Shown piece by piece: positions 28,415 to 37,215 of a stretch of 64,000 nt of DNA. A model generated the notes under the pieces. The model saw only the letters and a program-made list of their open reading frames with translations. It was not told the origin of the DNA and did not search any database. The stretch covers positions 1,307,501-1,371,500 of the forward strand of contig NC_014370.1 of NCBI RefSeq assembly GCF_000144405.1. The letters run 5' to 3'. The position numbers and the translations under genes are program-made. This stretch comes from Prevotella melaninogenica ATCC 25845. GTDB lineage: Bacteria; Bacteroidota; Bacteroidia; Bacteroidales; Bacteroidaceae. The number at the start of each line of letters is the position of its first letter. Position 1 is the stretch's first letter.

Positions 28415-29176
28415 ATGAACCGAACTGATTTTGAGATAGAGATATGTGCTAATAGCGTTGAAAGCTGTATCGAAGCACAGAAAGGTGGAGCTAATCGTGT
28501 AGAACTCTGCATGGGTATTCCCGAAGGTGGCACCACACCATCGTATGGTGAAATAAAAATGGCGAGAGAAGTGTTGAAGGAAACACGTCTACATGTCATC
28601 ATCCGCAACCGTGGTGGCGACTTCCTTTATACTAAACAGGAACTTCAGCGCATGGCTATGGACATTGATCTCTGCCGTGACTTAGGTGTGGATGGCGTTG
28701 TTTTTGGCTGCCTGACGCCTGAAGGAGATATCGACTTGGCTGCCAACGAATATCTAATGTCACATACAAAAGGGATGAGTGTCACCTTCCATCGTGCCTT
28801 TGACCACTGCCGCGAACCAGAGAAAGCCTTGGAACAGCTCATTGCACTCGGCTTTGAGAGAGTACTTACATCGGGACAGCAACCCACTGCCGAAAAGGGT
28901 ATTTCCCTACTCCAGCGATTGAATCAATTAGCTAATGGTCGCATAAAAATCATGGCGGGATGTGGTGTGAACGAAAAGAACATTGCTCGCATACGCCAAA
29001 AAACAGGTGTACCTGCTTTCCACTTCTCTGCCCGTGAACCACAAGCAAGTCGCATGACCTACTCTAACCCATCCGTCTATATGGGTGCTGAGGGTGCTGA
29101 TGAAGACACTATCATGTTAACAACAGAGCGCAGAGTGAGAAATACTATTGACGCTTTGATGGGAAAGAAGGCGTAA
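28415..29176 (+). CDS. cutC: CutC family protein
   Basis: CutC proteins form a TIM barrel named for copper homeostasis; the direct role in copper handling is disputed. The 253 residues show the family features EICANSVESCIEAQKGGANRVELC at the N-terminus, MGIPEGGTTPSYG, VIIRNRGGDFLY, and GVVFGCLTPEGDID with VTFHRAFDHC. The C-terminus is the MAGCGVNEKNIARI and FHFSAREPQ region. Length is normal, and it is cytoplasmic. The gene stands between two dispersed repeats and shares no operon with a copper transporter. Confidence 0.94.
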   Translation: MNRTDFEIEICANSVESCIEAQKGGANRVELCMGIPEGGTTPSYGEIKMAREVLKETRLHVIIRNRGGDFLYTKQELQRMAMDIDLCRDLGVDGVVFGCLTPEGDIDLAANEYLMSHTKGMSVTFHRAFDHCREPEKALEQLIALGFERVLTSGQQPTAEKGISLLQRLNQLANGRIKIMAGCGVNEKNIARIRQKTGVPAFHFSAREPQASRMTYSNPSVYMGAEGADEDTIMLTTERRVRNTIDALMGKKA

Positions 29177-29214
29177 AAGCAATACTCATATACCAGAATT
29201 AAGTTTGAAAACGG

Positions 29215-29297
29215 TTGCTGTCATTTTTAACACTTCACATAATTAGCTGGATCATAACATATTAGAAAAGAAATGTAAGTGACAGAAATGACAGCAA
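29215..29297 (+). repeat. Dispersed 83-84-nt element with terminal inverted repeats, copy 1
   Basis: It begins TTGCTGTCATTT and ends AAATGACAGCAA, a perfect 12-nt terminal inverted repeat. The interior shares TTTAACAYTTCAYRTAA and GTGACAGAAATGACAG with the other copies at 42698 and 56794. Downstream (to about 29370) similarity to copy 2 continues with TATTTTATTTAA and CACTCTG...AGAGCGT. Confidence 0.75.
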
Positions 29298-29551
29298 ATT
29301 TAAATCCTCAATTAGCAACAATATCACAATGTATTTTATTTAAACACTCTGTTAAAGAGCGTCTAATATGTAGCATTACACGTATATCACTATAGCATCC
29401 ATTATAAAATATCTTATTTTATCCCATTATACACTCAACACATATCGTGCTGAGGACACACACGCTATGTGTTGGTATGTAACACGAAACAATGTAAGCC
29501 TTACAACAACTAAAAGTAGAAAAGGATTATTATAATTTTCTTAATTAAGAA

Positions 29552-29583
29552 TTTGCGATATTGAGATAATTTATTTATCTTTG
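29552..29583 (+). promoter_or_regulatory. Promoter of the leader RNA and Abi_2 gene
   Basis: TTTG (29552-29555), 20 nt, TATCTTTG (29576-29583) is a perfect match to the Bacteroidetes consensus. Transcription should start near 29590, about 133 nt before the Abi_2 start codon. Confidence 0.7.
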
Positions 29584-29589
29584 CAAAGT

Positions 29590-29719
29590 AAGATGTAACT
29601 GAATCTATAAATAAACCTTGAAGTAGTGTGAACTCATTAAAATATCACGACTAAGCTCGTGACAAAGATAACAGAACTCACTTGCATCCCATTAGAACTG
29701 CAGGTGGGTCATTTTTTTT
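29590..29719 (+). ncRNA. Candidate abiF-type structured RNA upstream of the Abi_2 gene
   Basis: The stretch lies between a consensus promoter and the Abi_2 start codon and ends in its own terminator. Visible structure: hairpin TCACGA/TCGTGA (29645-29662), and an 11-bp stem ACTCACTTGCA/TGCAGGTGGGT (29676-29686 with 29699-29709, two G-U pairs) followed by eight T. GAACT occurs three times (29630, 29674, 29695). A conserved structured RNA (abiF motif) is known beside Abi_2 genes, and RNA antitoxins for AbiF-like HEPN toxins have been reported. I infer this is such an RNA. The boundaries are predicted, and no match to a covariance model was tested. Confidence 0.6.
29676..29719 (+). terminator. 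Terminator directly before the Abi_2 start codon
   Basis: An 11-bp stem with a 12-nt loop runs into TTTTTTTT (29712-29719); the Abi_2 ATG is at 29723. Most transcripts should stop here as a short RNA, with only read-through reaching the gene. Confidence 0.7.
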
Positions 29720-29722
29720 ATT

Positions 29723-30643
29723 ATGAAGAACCAGAAACCACGAACGTTAGATGATCAACTTTCCACTTTAAAAAATCGTGGAATGCATTTCCTTAATGAA
29801 CAATTAGCTAAGGAGTTTCTTAATCGTATAAATTATTTCCGTTTGAAGTACTTTTGGATAGACATGTTAGATATGGAATCTGGAGATTTCAAGAAGGACA
29901 TATATTTCGAAGATGTTATTGATAGATATGAATTAGACAAATCTTTTCGTCAAATAATATTTGATGCGATAGAGACCTTGGAAATAGGGCTTCGTACCAG
30001 AATTATATCTACCCTTTCATTATCGACTGGCACAGGATTATGGTACCTTGATAATAGCCTGTTTGAAAATAAGTATTATCATAAGGAATTTGTTCTAAAA
30101 TTAAAATATGAATTTGGAAGAAGTACAGACCCTTTTGCACGTGATTTTATCCGTGAGAGTAAGCACTGGGATGAATTATCGTTTGAAGGAGATAATCCTG
30201 ATGCATGGATGATTATAGAGACAGCTTCATTTGGCACGCTCTCAAAGATGTATAAGAACCTTAAGGCTCAATCTCCTTTGCAATCGGCAATCGCTAAGGA
30301 TTTTGGACTGAATTCATCAAAAGAACTTTCAAGTTGGCTGGAATCAATATCTCTATTAAGAAATATGATAGCCCACCACTCACGATTGTGGTATAAAGTG
30401 TTTGCAAAGAAACCTGTTAACATCAAGGGCCATCATGAAAAGTGGCTTAATCAAGATATGACAGATAATCAGAGGAAACGCGCTTTTGGAGTTGTTTCAT
30501 GCGTGCTTTATCTCATTAACAACTTAAATCCTAAGAATACTATAAAAGAACAAATCATAAAAATTTTCTCTCTTCATCCCAAAGTTCCCATATACATGCT
30601 TGGCTTTTCTGATGGCTGGAGAGAGAATCCCATCTGGAAGTGA
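29723..30643 (+). CDS. Abi_2 (AbiD/AbiF-like) abortive infection protein with HEPN RNase motif
   Basis: The 306-residue protein matches the Abi_2 family. LLNEQ-type LAKEFLNRINYFRLKYFW (about 29-45) is the family's opening signature, and ETLEIGLRTRI lies near residue 84. The HEPN RNase motif R-x4-H is at Arg213-His218 in LLRNMIAHHSRLW, followed by the conserved W. Family members act in phage exclusion, and several HEPN proteins of this type are RNA-cleaving toxins. The gene is preceded by its own promoter, a foldable RNA and a terminator, as expected for a toxin held down by an antitoxin RNA. It lacks a protein antitoxin partner; the next gene is a minus-strand MerR regulator. Toxicity and anti-phage activity are inferred. 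Confidence 0.88.
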   Translation: MKNQKPRTLDDQLSTLKNRGMHFLNEQLAKEFLNRINYFRLKYFWIDMLDMESGDFKKDIYFEDVIDRYELDKSFRQIIFDAIETLEIGLRTRIISTLSLSTGTGLWYLDNSLFENKYYHKEFVLKLKYEFGRSTDPFARDFIRESKHWDELSFEGDNPDAWMIIETASFGTLSKMYKNLKAQSPLQSAIAKDFGLNSSKELSSWLESISLLRNMIAHHSRLWYKVFAKKPVNIKGHHEKWLNQDMTDNQRKRAFGVVSCVLYLINNLNPKNTIKEQIIKIFSLHPKVPIYMLGFSDGWRENPIWK

Positions 30644-30726
30644 AGATTCTGTATTTACGTGGAAAGTTAAAATAGCCCTTTTATGCTTCTTTTGTATAAA
30701 AATAAAAGGGAATATATAATGATATT

Positions 30727-31065
30727 CTACACTAAACCGTCTAACTGTTTCTTAAGTTCTTTCAGCTGGTCGCGTACAGAGAAGAGGGTTTCCATAACCT
30801 TTTGGCTCTTGTCAGCACCACTTCTGTTCTCTTGCAACATCTTGCGAGCTGCAGCAATCTTAAAGCCACGCACCTTGACAAGGTTGTAAATAACCTTGAT
30901 CTGTTCAATGTCCTTCTCCGTATATTGGCGTACACGATTACCCGTCGTCTTAGGACGAAGGTGTGGAAACTCAGTTTCCCAGTATCGCAACAGACTCTCC
31001 GTAACGTTAATCTGCTGTGCCACTTCCTTGATAGAATAATACAGTTTGCGCGGATTCTCTGCCAT
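30727..31065 (-). CDS. Small MerR family transcriptional regulator
   Basis: The 112 residues are mostly the MerR winged-helix domain: YYSIKEVAQQINVTESLLRYWETEFPHLRP is the HTH, and NRVRQYTEKDIEQIKVIYNLVKVRGFKIAAARKML the wing and second helix pair. A short coiled-coil tail (SVRDQLKELKKQLDGL) is the likely dimer contact. There is no effector-binding domain or cysteine ligand, so the signal is unknown. It is divergent from alaS across 177 nt, an arrangement that may be incidental. The start at 31065 yields the normal MAENPRKLYYSIKE N-terminus. Confidence 0.9.
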   Translation of the reverse strand: MAENPRKLYYSIKEVAQQINVTESLLRYWETEFPHLRPKTTGNRVRQYTEKDIEQIKVIYNLVKVRGFKIAAARKMLQENRSGADKSQKVMETLFSVRDQLKELKKQLDGLV

Positions 31066-31168
31066 GTCTTAGTAACTTTTATATCAATTATTTACACAAT
31101 CTTAGGTCTGAATAGGAAGACTATGTCCACCTCTAAAAGAAGTTTTTACGTATTCAGCAGCCTAATTG

Positions 31169-31200
31169 TTTGCAAAAATACTCAAAAGTCAGTATCTTTG
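31169..31200 (+). promoter_or_regulatory. Promoter of alaS
   Basis: TTTG (31169-31172), 20 nt, TATCTTTG (31193-31200) fits the consensus exactly. The alaS ATG follows at 31243. Confidence 0.65.
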
Positions 31201-31242
31201 CAACACTTTTAGGTAGAAAAATTGAATTAAAATAAAATAAAG

Positions 31243-33909
31243 ATGATGACAGCAAACGAAATCCGCGACTCTTACTTGAAATTCTTTGAGTCGAAGGGAC
31301 ACGTTATCGTACCGTCTGCCCCTATGGTTATTAAGGACGACCCTACGCTGATGTTCACTAATGCTGGTATGAACCAGTGGAAAGATATTATCCTCGGAAC
31401 AAAGGATCCAGAGCCTCGCCGCCGCACTGACTCACAGAAATGTCTGCGTGTTAGTGGTAAACACAATGACTTGGAAGAGGTTGGTCGTGATGCAGCTCTC
31501 AGCCACCACACGATGTTTGAGATGTTAGGTAATTGGAGTTTCGGTGACTATTTTAAAGAAGGAGCAATTGATTACGCCTACGAATACCTTGTAGACGTAC
31601 TCCACCTTGATCCAAAAGACCTCTACGTAACTGTCTTTGAGGGTGATAAGGCAGAGGGAATATCACGTGATGATGAGGCAGCAAGCTACTGGGAGAAGCA
31701 TTTCCCAAAGAATCATATCGTCAACGGAAACAAGCACGATAACTTCTGGGAGATGGGTGACACAGGTCCTTGTGGTCCTTGTTCAGAGATTCATATTGAC
31801 TTCCGTTCAGAGGAAGAGAAGGCAAAGGTGCCTGGTGAGGAACTTGTAAACAAGGATCATCCACAGGTTATTGAGATTTGGAACATCGTGTTCATGCAGT
31901 TTAATCGTAAGGCTGACGGCAGTCTTGACCCATTGAAGATGCATGTTATCGATACTGGCATGGGCTTTGAACGTCTCGTTCGTCTCATGCAGGGCAAGAA
32001 CTCTAACTACGATACAGATATCTTTGCACCAGTTATTGCAGAGATTGAGAAGATTTCAGGCAAGAAGTATAACCACACCTTCCCTGAGGGTGATAATGGT
32101 GAAGGCATCAATGAAGAGCAGAAGGTAGACATTGCTATGCGTGTTGTAGCCGATCACCTTCGTGCTGTTGCCTTCTCTATTGCTGACGGTCAGTTGCCAA
32201 GCAATGCTAAAGCAGGTTACGTTATTCGTCGAATCCTTCGCCGTGCCGTTCGTTACGCTTATACATTCCTTGGTCAGAAGGAAGCTTTCATGTATAAGTT
32301 GCTCAACGTGTTGGTACGTGAGATGGGTACTGCATACCCAGAACTCACCGCACAGCGTGAACTGATTGGTCGCGTAATGAAGGAAGAGGAAGACTCTTTC
32401 CTTCGCACATTGGAAAAGGGTATCATGCTCCTTAACGGTGCAATGGACGAGCTAAAGGCACATGGTCAGACCCAACTCGATGGTAAGGAGGCTTTCCGCC
32501 TCTTCGATACCTACGGTTTCCCACTCGACCTCACCGAACTTATCTGCGCAGAGAACGGATATACTGTTGACGAGAAGCAGTTCAACGAGGAGATGGAACA
32601 GCAGAAAGCACGTGCGCGCAATGCTGCCGCTGTAGAGAATGGTGACTGGGAAGTACTGCGTGAAGGCGAACAGGAGTTTGTTGGTTACGACTACACAGAA
32701 TATGAGTGCCACATCCTCCGTTACCGCAAGGTGACTCAGAAGAAGAACAGTTTCTATGAACTTGTACTCGACTATACTCCTTTCTATGGTGAGATGGGTG
32801 GTCAGGTAGGTGACCAAGGTGTACTTGTTAGTGAGGACGAGACTATTAATGTCATCGATACCAAGCGTGAGAACAATCAGAGTGTACACATCGTTAAGGA
32901 ATTGCCAAAGAACCTTGAGGCTGATTTCATGGCTTGTGTTGACACTGAGAAGCGTGACGCTTCAGCTGCCAACCACACCGCAACTCACCTTCTCGACTAT
33001 GCTTTGAAGCAGGTTCTCGGTGAGCATGCTGAGCAGAAGGGTTCATACGTAAGTCCTGACACCCTCCGCTTCGATGTTTCTCACTTCCAGAAGATTACTG
33101 ATGAAGAACTTCGTCAGGTAGAGAAGCTTGTCAATGAGATGATTCGTAAGGATTATCCAATGGACGAGCATCGTGATACGCCAATGGAGGAGGCAAAGAA
33201 GATGGGTGCCGTAGCCCTCTTCGGTGAGAAGTATGGCGACAAGGTTCGTGTTGTTCGCTTCGGTCCAAGCTGTGAGTTCTGTGGTGGTATTCATGCTACA
33301 TCAACAGGTCGTATCGGCTTCTTTAAGATTGTCGGTGAGAGTAGTGTAGCAGCTGGTGTACGCCGTATTGAGGCTATGACAGGTGAAACTTGTGAGAACG
33401 CTATCTACGCTCTTGAAGATACTTTGCGTGATTTAAAATCAATGTTCAACAATGCGAAGGACCTCAAAGCAGTTCTTACAAAGTTTGTTGAAGAGAACGA
33501 CAGTATTAAGAAGGAGCTTGAGAGTTTCCGTGCCCAAGCTGTTAGCCGTGCTGCAAAGAACATGGTTGAGCATGCTGAGACCGTAAATGGCGTGCATATC
33601 GTAAAAACTGTGCTGCCAATTGACCCAGCTTCTGCCAAGGACATCGTCTTCAAGGTACGTGAAGCATTGCCAGAAAAGCTTGTTTGCGTACTCGGCTCTG
33701 TATACGAGAATCGTCCTCTCTTATCAATCATGCTTAGTGATGACATGGTGAAAGATTATGATCTGAACGCTGGTAAGATTATTCGCGAGGCTGCTAAACT
33801 CATCCAGGGTGGCGGTGGTGGTCAGCCACACTACGCTCAGGCTGGTGGTAAGAATGCAGATGGCATCAGATCAGCTGTGGATAAAGTGATTGAATTAATT
33901 AGCTTATAA
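31243..33909 (+). CDS. alaS: Alanine--tRNA ligase
   Basis: AlaRS charges tRNA-Ala and edits mischarged Ser/Gly. The 888 residues include the class II catalytic core (motif 1 region [24 protein letters not shown]; motif 2 [22 protein letters not shown]; motif 3 [14 protein letters not shown]). The editing domain has the zinc ligands [11 protein letters not shown] and SCEFCGGIH. The C-Ala domain ends with [15 protein letters not shown]. All motifs are intact and the length is standard. The start could also be the next codon, since the frame begins ATG ATG. It is monocistronic, followed by a strong terminator. Confidence 0.98.
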   Translation: MMTANEIRDSYLKFFESKGHVIVPSAPMVIKDDPTLMFTNAGMNQWKDIILGTKDPEPRRRTDSQKCLRVSGKHNDLEEVGRDAALSHHTMFEMLGNWSFGDYFKEGAIDYAYEYLVDVLHLDPKDLYVTVFEGDKAEGISRDDEAASYWEKHFPKNHIVNGNKHDNFWEMGDTGPCGPCSEIHIDFRSEEEKAKVPGEELVNKDHPQVIEIWNIVFMQFNRKADGSLDPLKMHVIDTGMGFERLVRLMQGKNSNYDTDIFAPVIAEIEKISGKKYNHTFPEGDNGEGINEEQKVDIAMRVVADHLRAVAFSIADGQLPSNAKAGYVIRRILRRAVRYAYTFLGQKEAFMYKLLNVLVREMGTAYPELTAQRELIGRVMKEEEDSFLRTLEKGIMLLNGAMDELKAHGQTQLDGKEAFRLFDTYGFPLDLTELICAENGYTVDEKQFNEEMEQQKARARNAAAVENGDWEVLREGEQEFVGYDYTEYECHILRYRKVTQKKNSFYELVLDYTPFYGEMGGQVGDQGVLVSEDETINVIDTKRENNQSVHIVKELPKNLEADFMACVDTEKRDASAANHTATHLLDYALKQVLGEHAEQKGSYVSPDTLRFDVSHFQKITDEELRQVEKLVNEMIRKDYPMDEHRDTPMEEAKKMGAVALFGEKYGDKVRVVRFGPSCEFCGGIHATSTGRIGFFKIVGESSVAAGVRRIEAMTGETCENAIYALEDTLRDLKSMFNNAKDLKAVLTKFVEENDSIKKELESFRAQAVSRAAKNMVEHAETVNGVHIVKTVLPIDPASAKDIVFKVREALPEKLVCVLGSVYENRPLLSIMLSDDMVKDYDLNAGKIIREAAKLIQGGGGGQPHYAQAGGKNADGIRSAVDKVIELISL

Positions 33910-33926
33910 TGCTATAAAATACAAGG

Positions 33927-33955
33927 AATAAGGAGAGCTTTCGGCTCTCCTTATT
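33927..33955 (+). terminator. Terminator of alaS
   Basis: AATAAGGAGAGC pairs with GCTCTCCTTATT around TTTCG and runs into a T-tract, 18 nt after the stop. Confidence 0.9.
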
Positions 33956-33965
33956 TTTTTATTTA

Positions 33966-34075
33966 CCTATTTCTCTCAAATTATTTACATGAAAAGAAAT
34001 AATTATTTACGCGACAATAAATATTTTTATTCATGAAAAGAAATCTTTTTGTTCGTGAAAATAATTCGAAATAGA
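33966..34075 (+). repeat. 22-nt tandem array, family B, second locus
   Basis: Five units of 22 nt begin at 33966, 33988, 34010, 34032 and 34054. Good copies open CATGAAAAGAAAT; alternates open CGCGACAATAAAT or CGTGAAAATAAT. It lies in the convergent gap between alaS and lpxB. Confidence 0.75.
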
Positions 34076-34138
34076 TAGGCTTATTTGACTAAAACAAATG
34101 TACAACTTTACTAATACACATGGTTTCAAGCAGTCTAC

Positions 34139-35338
34139 TTATTCATAAGTTTGCTCACTTACAAACTCATTTTCAGGTTCATTTGACAGCTCATAAACCT
34201 GCCTACCCGATAGTTTTTCGACCATAATCCTCGCCGCATTATCTGGTGCCACCTTGTTTCCTAAACGGTCACGAACAAGCTGGTAATCCGCCAACATACG
34301 TTCACGCAAAGGCTGACCAGGAAGAATACGATACAACTCGTTGGCAATGTTGCGAATAGAGAAACGATCAGCAAGCAGTTCTTGCACAATCTCTTTATCA
34401 GCAATAAGGTTGACAAGAGAGATAAAACGCACTTTGATAATATGCTTAAAAGCAAAACGAATCAACTTAGGGACAGGAGTCTCATAGCAAACAACCTGTG
34501 GAACATTTAGCAAAGCAGTCTCAAGAGTTGCCGTACCACTGGTAACAAGTGCTACTGTAGCATGACTCAGAAGTTCGTAAGTCTGTGTCTTTACCATCTT
34601 TGCTTCACTATCACCTAAATACTTCTTATAATAGCTTTCAGCAATAGAAGGTGCTGCAGCAACCACCATCTGATAATCTTCAAAATGACGTGCAGCCTCC
34701 AACATTGAAGGCAAATTATCCTTTATCTCCTGTTTACGACTACCAGCAAGAAGAGCAATGATAGGCTTAGAAGACAAGCCATTACGCTGACAAAACTCGT
34801 CTTTTGACTCCGAATAAACATGACGGAAATTATCAACCTCCTCGGCAGTAGGGTTACCAACGTAATGTATTTTGTAATTATGTTTCTTCTCATAGAAAGG
34901 AACTTCAAACGGAAGAATAGAGAACATTTCTTTTACATCACGCTTGATAGCTTTGATACGCCACTCCTTCCATGCCCATATCTTTGGGGAGATATAGTAA
35001 TAGACCGGAATATTTGTATTCTTCTTTACAAACTTTGCAATACTAAGATTAAACCCTGGATAGTCAACGAGGATGACCGCATCAGGCTTCCAACGCATAA
35101 TATCCTCCTTACACATCTTCATATTCTTGAAGATGGTAGGTAGGTGTAGCAATACAGGAACGAAGCCCATATAGGCAAGTTCACGATAATGCTTCACACG
35201 TGTACCGCCTACTTTCGCCATCAGGTCACCACCAAAAAAGCGAAACTCAGCCTCTGGATCATACTGCATCAACGACTGCATAAGGCGTGAGGCATGTAAG
35301 TCGCCAGATGCTTCACCAACTATCAGGTAATACTTCAT
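34139..35338 (-). CDS. lpxB: LpxB, lipid-A-disaccharide synthase
   Basis: LpxB joins UDP-2,3-diacylglucosamine and lipid X into the lipid A disaccharide at the inner membrane. The 399 residues show the GT19 signatures: LIVGEASGDLHASRLMQSL at the N-terminus, FFGGDLMAKVGG, ILVDYPGFNLSIAKFVKK, YYISPKIWAWKEWRIKAIK, and the nucleotide-binding LLAGSRKQEI and LVTSGTATLETALLNVPQVVCY. Length and motifs are normal. It is 12 nt downstream of surE on the minus strand and probably co-transcribed with it. Confidence 0.97.
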   Translation of the reverse strand: MKYYLIVGEASGDLHASRLMQSLMQYDPEAEFRFFGGDLMAKVGGTRVKHYRELAYMGFVPVLLHLPTIFKNMKMCKEDIMRWKPDAVILVDYPGFNLSIAKFVKKNTNIPVYYYISPKIWAWKEWRIKAIKRDVKEMFSILPFEVPFYEKKHNYKIHYVGNPTAEEVDNFRHVYSESKDEFCQRNGLSSKPIIALLAGSRKQEIKDNLPSMLEAARHFEDYQMVVAAAPSIAESYYKKYLGDSEAKMVKTQTYELLSHATVALVTSGTATLETALLNVPQVVCYETPVPKLIRFAFKHIIKVRFISLVNLIADKEIVQELLADRFSIRNIANELYRILPGQPLRERMLADYQLVRDRLGNKVAPDNAARIMVEKLSGRQVYELSNEPENEFVSEQTYE

Positions 35339-35350
35339 AATATCAAAGAA

Positions 35351-36124
35351 TTAAAGAGACTCCCACGATTTCATCTTATCGAGCACTTCATAATCCGTCA
35401 CGTCAATCTTTGATGGCGTAACAGTTACATATCCATGCGCTAAAGCCCACTGATCATTATCGCTTGCATCAGGCTCATCGTTACGATAATGCCCTGTCAT
35501 CCAATAATAATCAAAGCCACGAGGATGCTTGCAAGCCTCAACTTCTCTCGTCCAACTACCCCAACCCATACGGCAAACCTTCAGTCCTGCAAACTTCTCA
35601 ACCTTAGGAAAGTTCACATTCAGACAGACACCTTTTGGCAGACCATCAGCAAGAACTTTCTTGACAATAAGTCTTACGTAATCACGTAGGTAAGACAGGT
35701 CGGCATTAGGATCATAATCACAACTTGAAAAAGCGATAGAAGGGATATATTTCATACAACCCTCATACGCAATACCCATCGTACCACTGTAATGATTATT
35801 CACAGAGGAATTATCTCCATGATTGATACCTCCCAAAATAAGGTCAGGCTTTCGGTCAACAAGAATCTGGTCTAACGCCAACTTCACACAATCAACAGGC
35901 GTACCTGTACATGACCACACCTCACAATCAGGAATATTATGACGCTTCTTCAACAACAGATAATCAACCACAGAAAAAGCACACGAAAAGCCCGAACGTC
36001 CTGCTTCTGGAGCACAGACAACAACATCTGCAAAATCTGTAAGGAATGAAACGAGCGTACGAATACCATTAGAGTGGTATCCATCATCGTTAGATATAAG
36101 TATGAGTGGTTTCTTAGAATTCAT
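35351..36124 (-). CDS. surE: SurE, 5'/3'-nucleotidase
   Basis: SurE is a metal-dependent nucleoside monophosphatase. I place the start at 36124 (MNSKKPLILISNDDGYHSNGI) because that begins just before the catalytic NDDG motif. A longer frame to 36187 would include a -7 box (TACTTTTG, plus 36147-36154). The 257 residues carry SNDDG, VCAPEAGRSGFSCAFSV, SCTGTPVDCVKLAL, LILGGINHGDNSSVNNHYSGTMGIAYEG and the C-terminal VTPSKIDVTDYE. It is first of the surE-lpxB pair and divergent from parA. Confidence 0.95.
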   Translation of the reverse strand: MNSKKPLILISNDDGYHSNGIRTLVSFLTDFADVVVCAPEAGRSGFSCAFSVVDYLLLKKRHNIPDCEVWSCTGTPVDCVKLALDQILVDRKPDLILGGINHGDNSSVNNHYSGTMGIAYEGCMKYIPSIAFSSCDYDPNADLSYLRDYVRLIVKKVLADGLPKGVCLNVNFPKVEKFAGLKVCRMGWGSWTREVEACKHPRGFDYYWMTGHYRNDEPDASDNDQWALAHGYVTVTPSKIDVTDYEVLDKMKSWESL

Positions 36125-36197
36125 AAATTTCACTTTGATTTCAGTGCAAAAGTACGAAAAAAGGTTTATAAAGCCCTCCAATCTCATATAAAATATG

Positions 36198-36205
36198 TAT
36201 CTTTG
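36198..36205 (+). promoter_or_regulatory. -7 box of the parA operon
   Basis: TATCTTTG fits TAnnTTTG, 33 nt before the parA ATG; no TTTG at the -33 position. It lies back to back with a surE -7 box (minus strand, 36147-36154). Confidence 0.4.
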
Positions 36206-36238
36206 TAGCCTAATAAATGTATAGGATTAAATAGAAAA

Positions 36239-37006
36239 ATGGGAAAGATTATCGCACTTGCCAACCAAAAAGGCGGCGTCGGAAAGACGACTACCACCAT
36301 TAACTTGGCGGCTTCTTTAGCAACGCTTGAGAAGTCTGTACTGGTGATTGATGCCGATCCGCAGGCGAATGCCTCCAGCGGTTTGGGCGTGGATATCAAG
36401 GAGGTGGATTGTTCGCTTTACGAATGTATCATTGACCATGCCGACATAAAAGACGCTATCTACACAACTGACATAGAAGGATTGGACATTGTTCCGAGCC
36501 ATATCGACCTTGTTGGAGCTGAAATTGAGATGTTAAAGCTTAATGGTCGTGAGAAGGTTATGAGCAGTTTGCTTGCTCCAATCCGTGACGATTACGACTA
36601 CATCCTCATAGACTGTAGTCCGTCACTCGGTTTGATTACTGTCAATGCATTGACAGCAGCTGACTCTGTCATCATTCCTGTGCAGTGTGAATACTTTGCA
36701 TTGGAGGGTATCAGCAAGTTGTTGAACACCATTAAGATTATCAAGAGTAAGCTAAATCCGAAGTTGGAGATAGAGGGCTTCCTGCTGACGATGTACGACA
36801 GTCGTCTGCGTCTTGCCCGTCAGATTTACGATGAGGTGAAGCGCCACTTCCAAGAGTTAGTATTCAAGGCTGTTATCCAGCGTAACGTGAAACTCTCTGA
36901 GAGTCCGAGTCATGGTTTACCAGTTATCCTCTATGATGCTGACTCTACAGGTGCAAAGAATCATCTTAGCCTTGCAAAGGAAATCATTGAAAAGAATAAG
37001 AAATAA
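36239..37006 (+). CDS. parA: ParA/Soj chromosome partitioning ATPase
   Basis: ParA is a deviant Walker ATPase that binds nucleoid DNA and moves ParB-parS complexes. The 255 residues begin IIALANQKGGVGKTTTTINLA, with the signature lysines of the deviant Walker A (KGGVGKTT). VIDADPQANASSGLG (A') and YILIDCSPSLGLITVNAL (B) follow. There is no N-terminal HTH, so it is the chromosomal type. parB follows after 209 nt, a gap that includes a 9-nt tandem array. No parS palindrome was recognised in the window. Confidence 0.97.
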   Translation: MGKIIALANQKGGVGKTTTTINLAASLATLEKSVLVIDADPQANASSGLGVDIKEVDCSLYECIIDHADIKDAIYTTDIEGLDIVPSHIDLVGAEIEMLKLNGREKVMSSLLAPIRDDYDYILIDCSPSLGLITVNALTAADSVIIPVQCEYFALEGISKLLNTIKIIKSKLNPKLEIEGFLLTMYDSRLRLARQIYDEVKRHFQELVFKAVIQRNVKLSESPSHGLPVILYDADSTGAKNHLSLAKEIIEKNKK

Positions 37007-37168
37007 AAAAGGGAAAGATACGGAGTGTAAAGGTATGCTTTGAGACTCACGGATGTGCCGTTTTCTGGTTGTAAAACTAATGTTTCTATCACAGATTGAT
37101 TAGCTGTAGAAAATAAAGAAACAAAGGACTGGAAACGAAGAGCATCGTAGCATCGGGCAAAACAACCG

Positions 37169-37204
37169 CTAACTCCACCAAACTCCTTAACTCCATTAAC
37201 TCCC
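37169..37204 (+). repeat. 9-nt tandem array (TTAACTCCN family) upstream of parB
   Basis: Units are CTAACTCCA, CCAAACTCC, TTAACTCCA and TTAACTCCC, ending 11 nt before the parB ATG. Confidence 0.78.
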
Positions 37205-37215
37205 AAACAAAGACT

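Noticed and set aside
36125..36187. Longer N-terminus of SurE
   Set aside because: The extra 21 residues include a promoter element and do not belong to the conserved fold, which starts just before NDDG.
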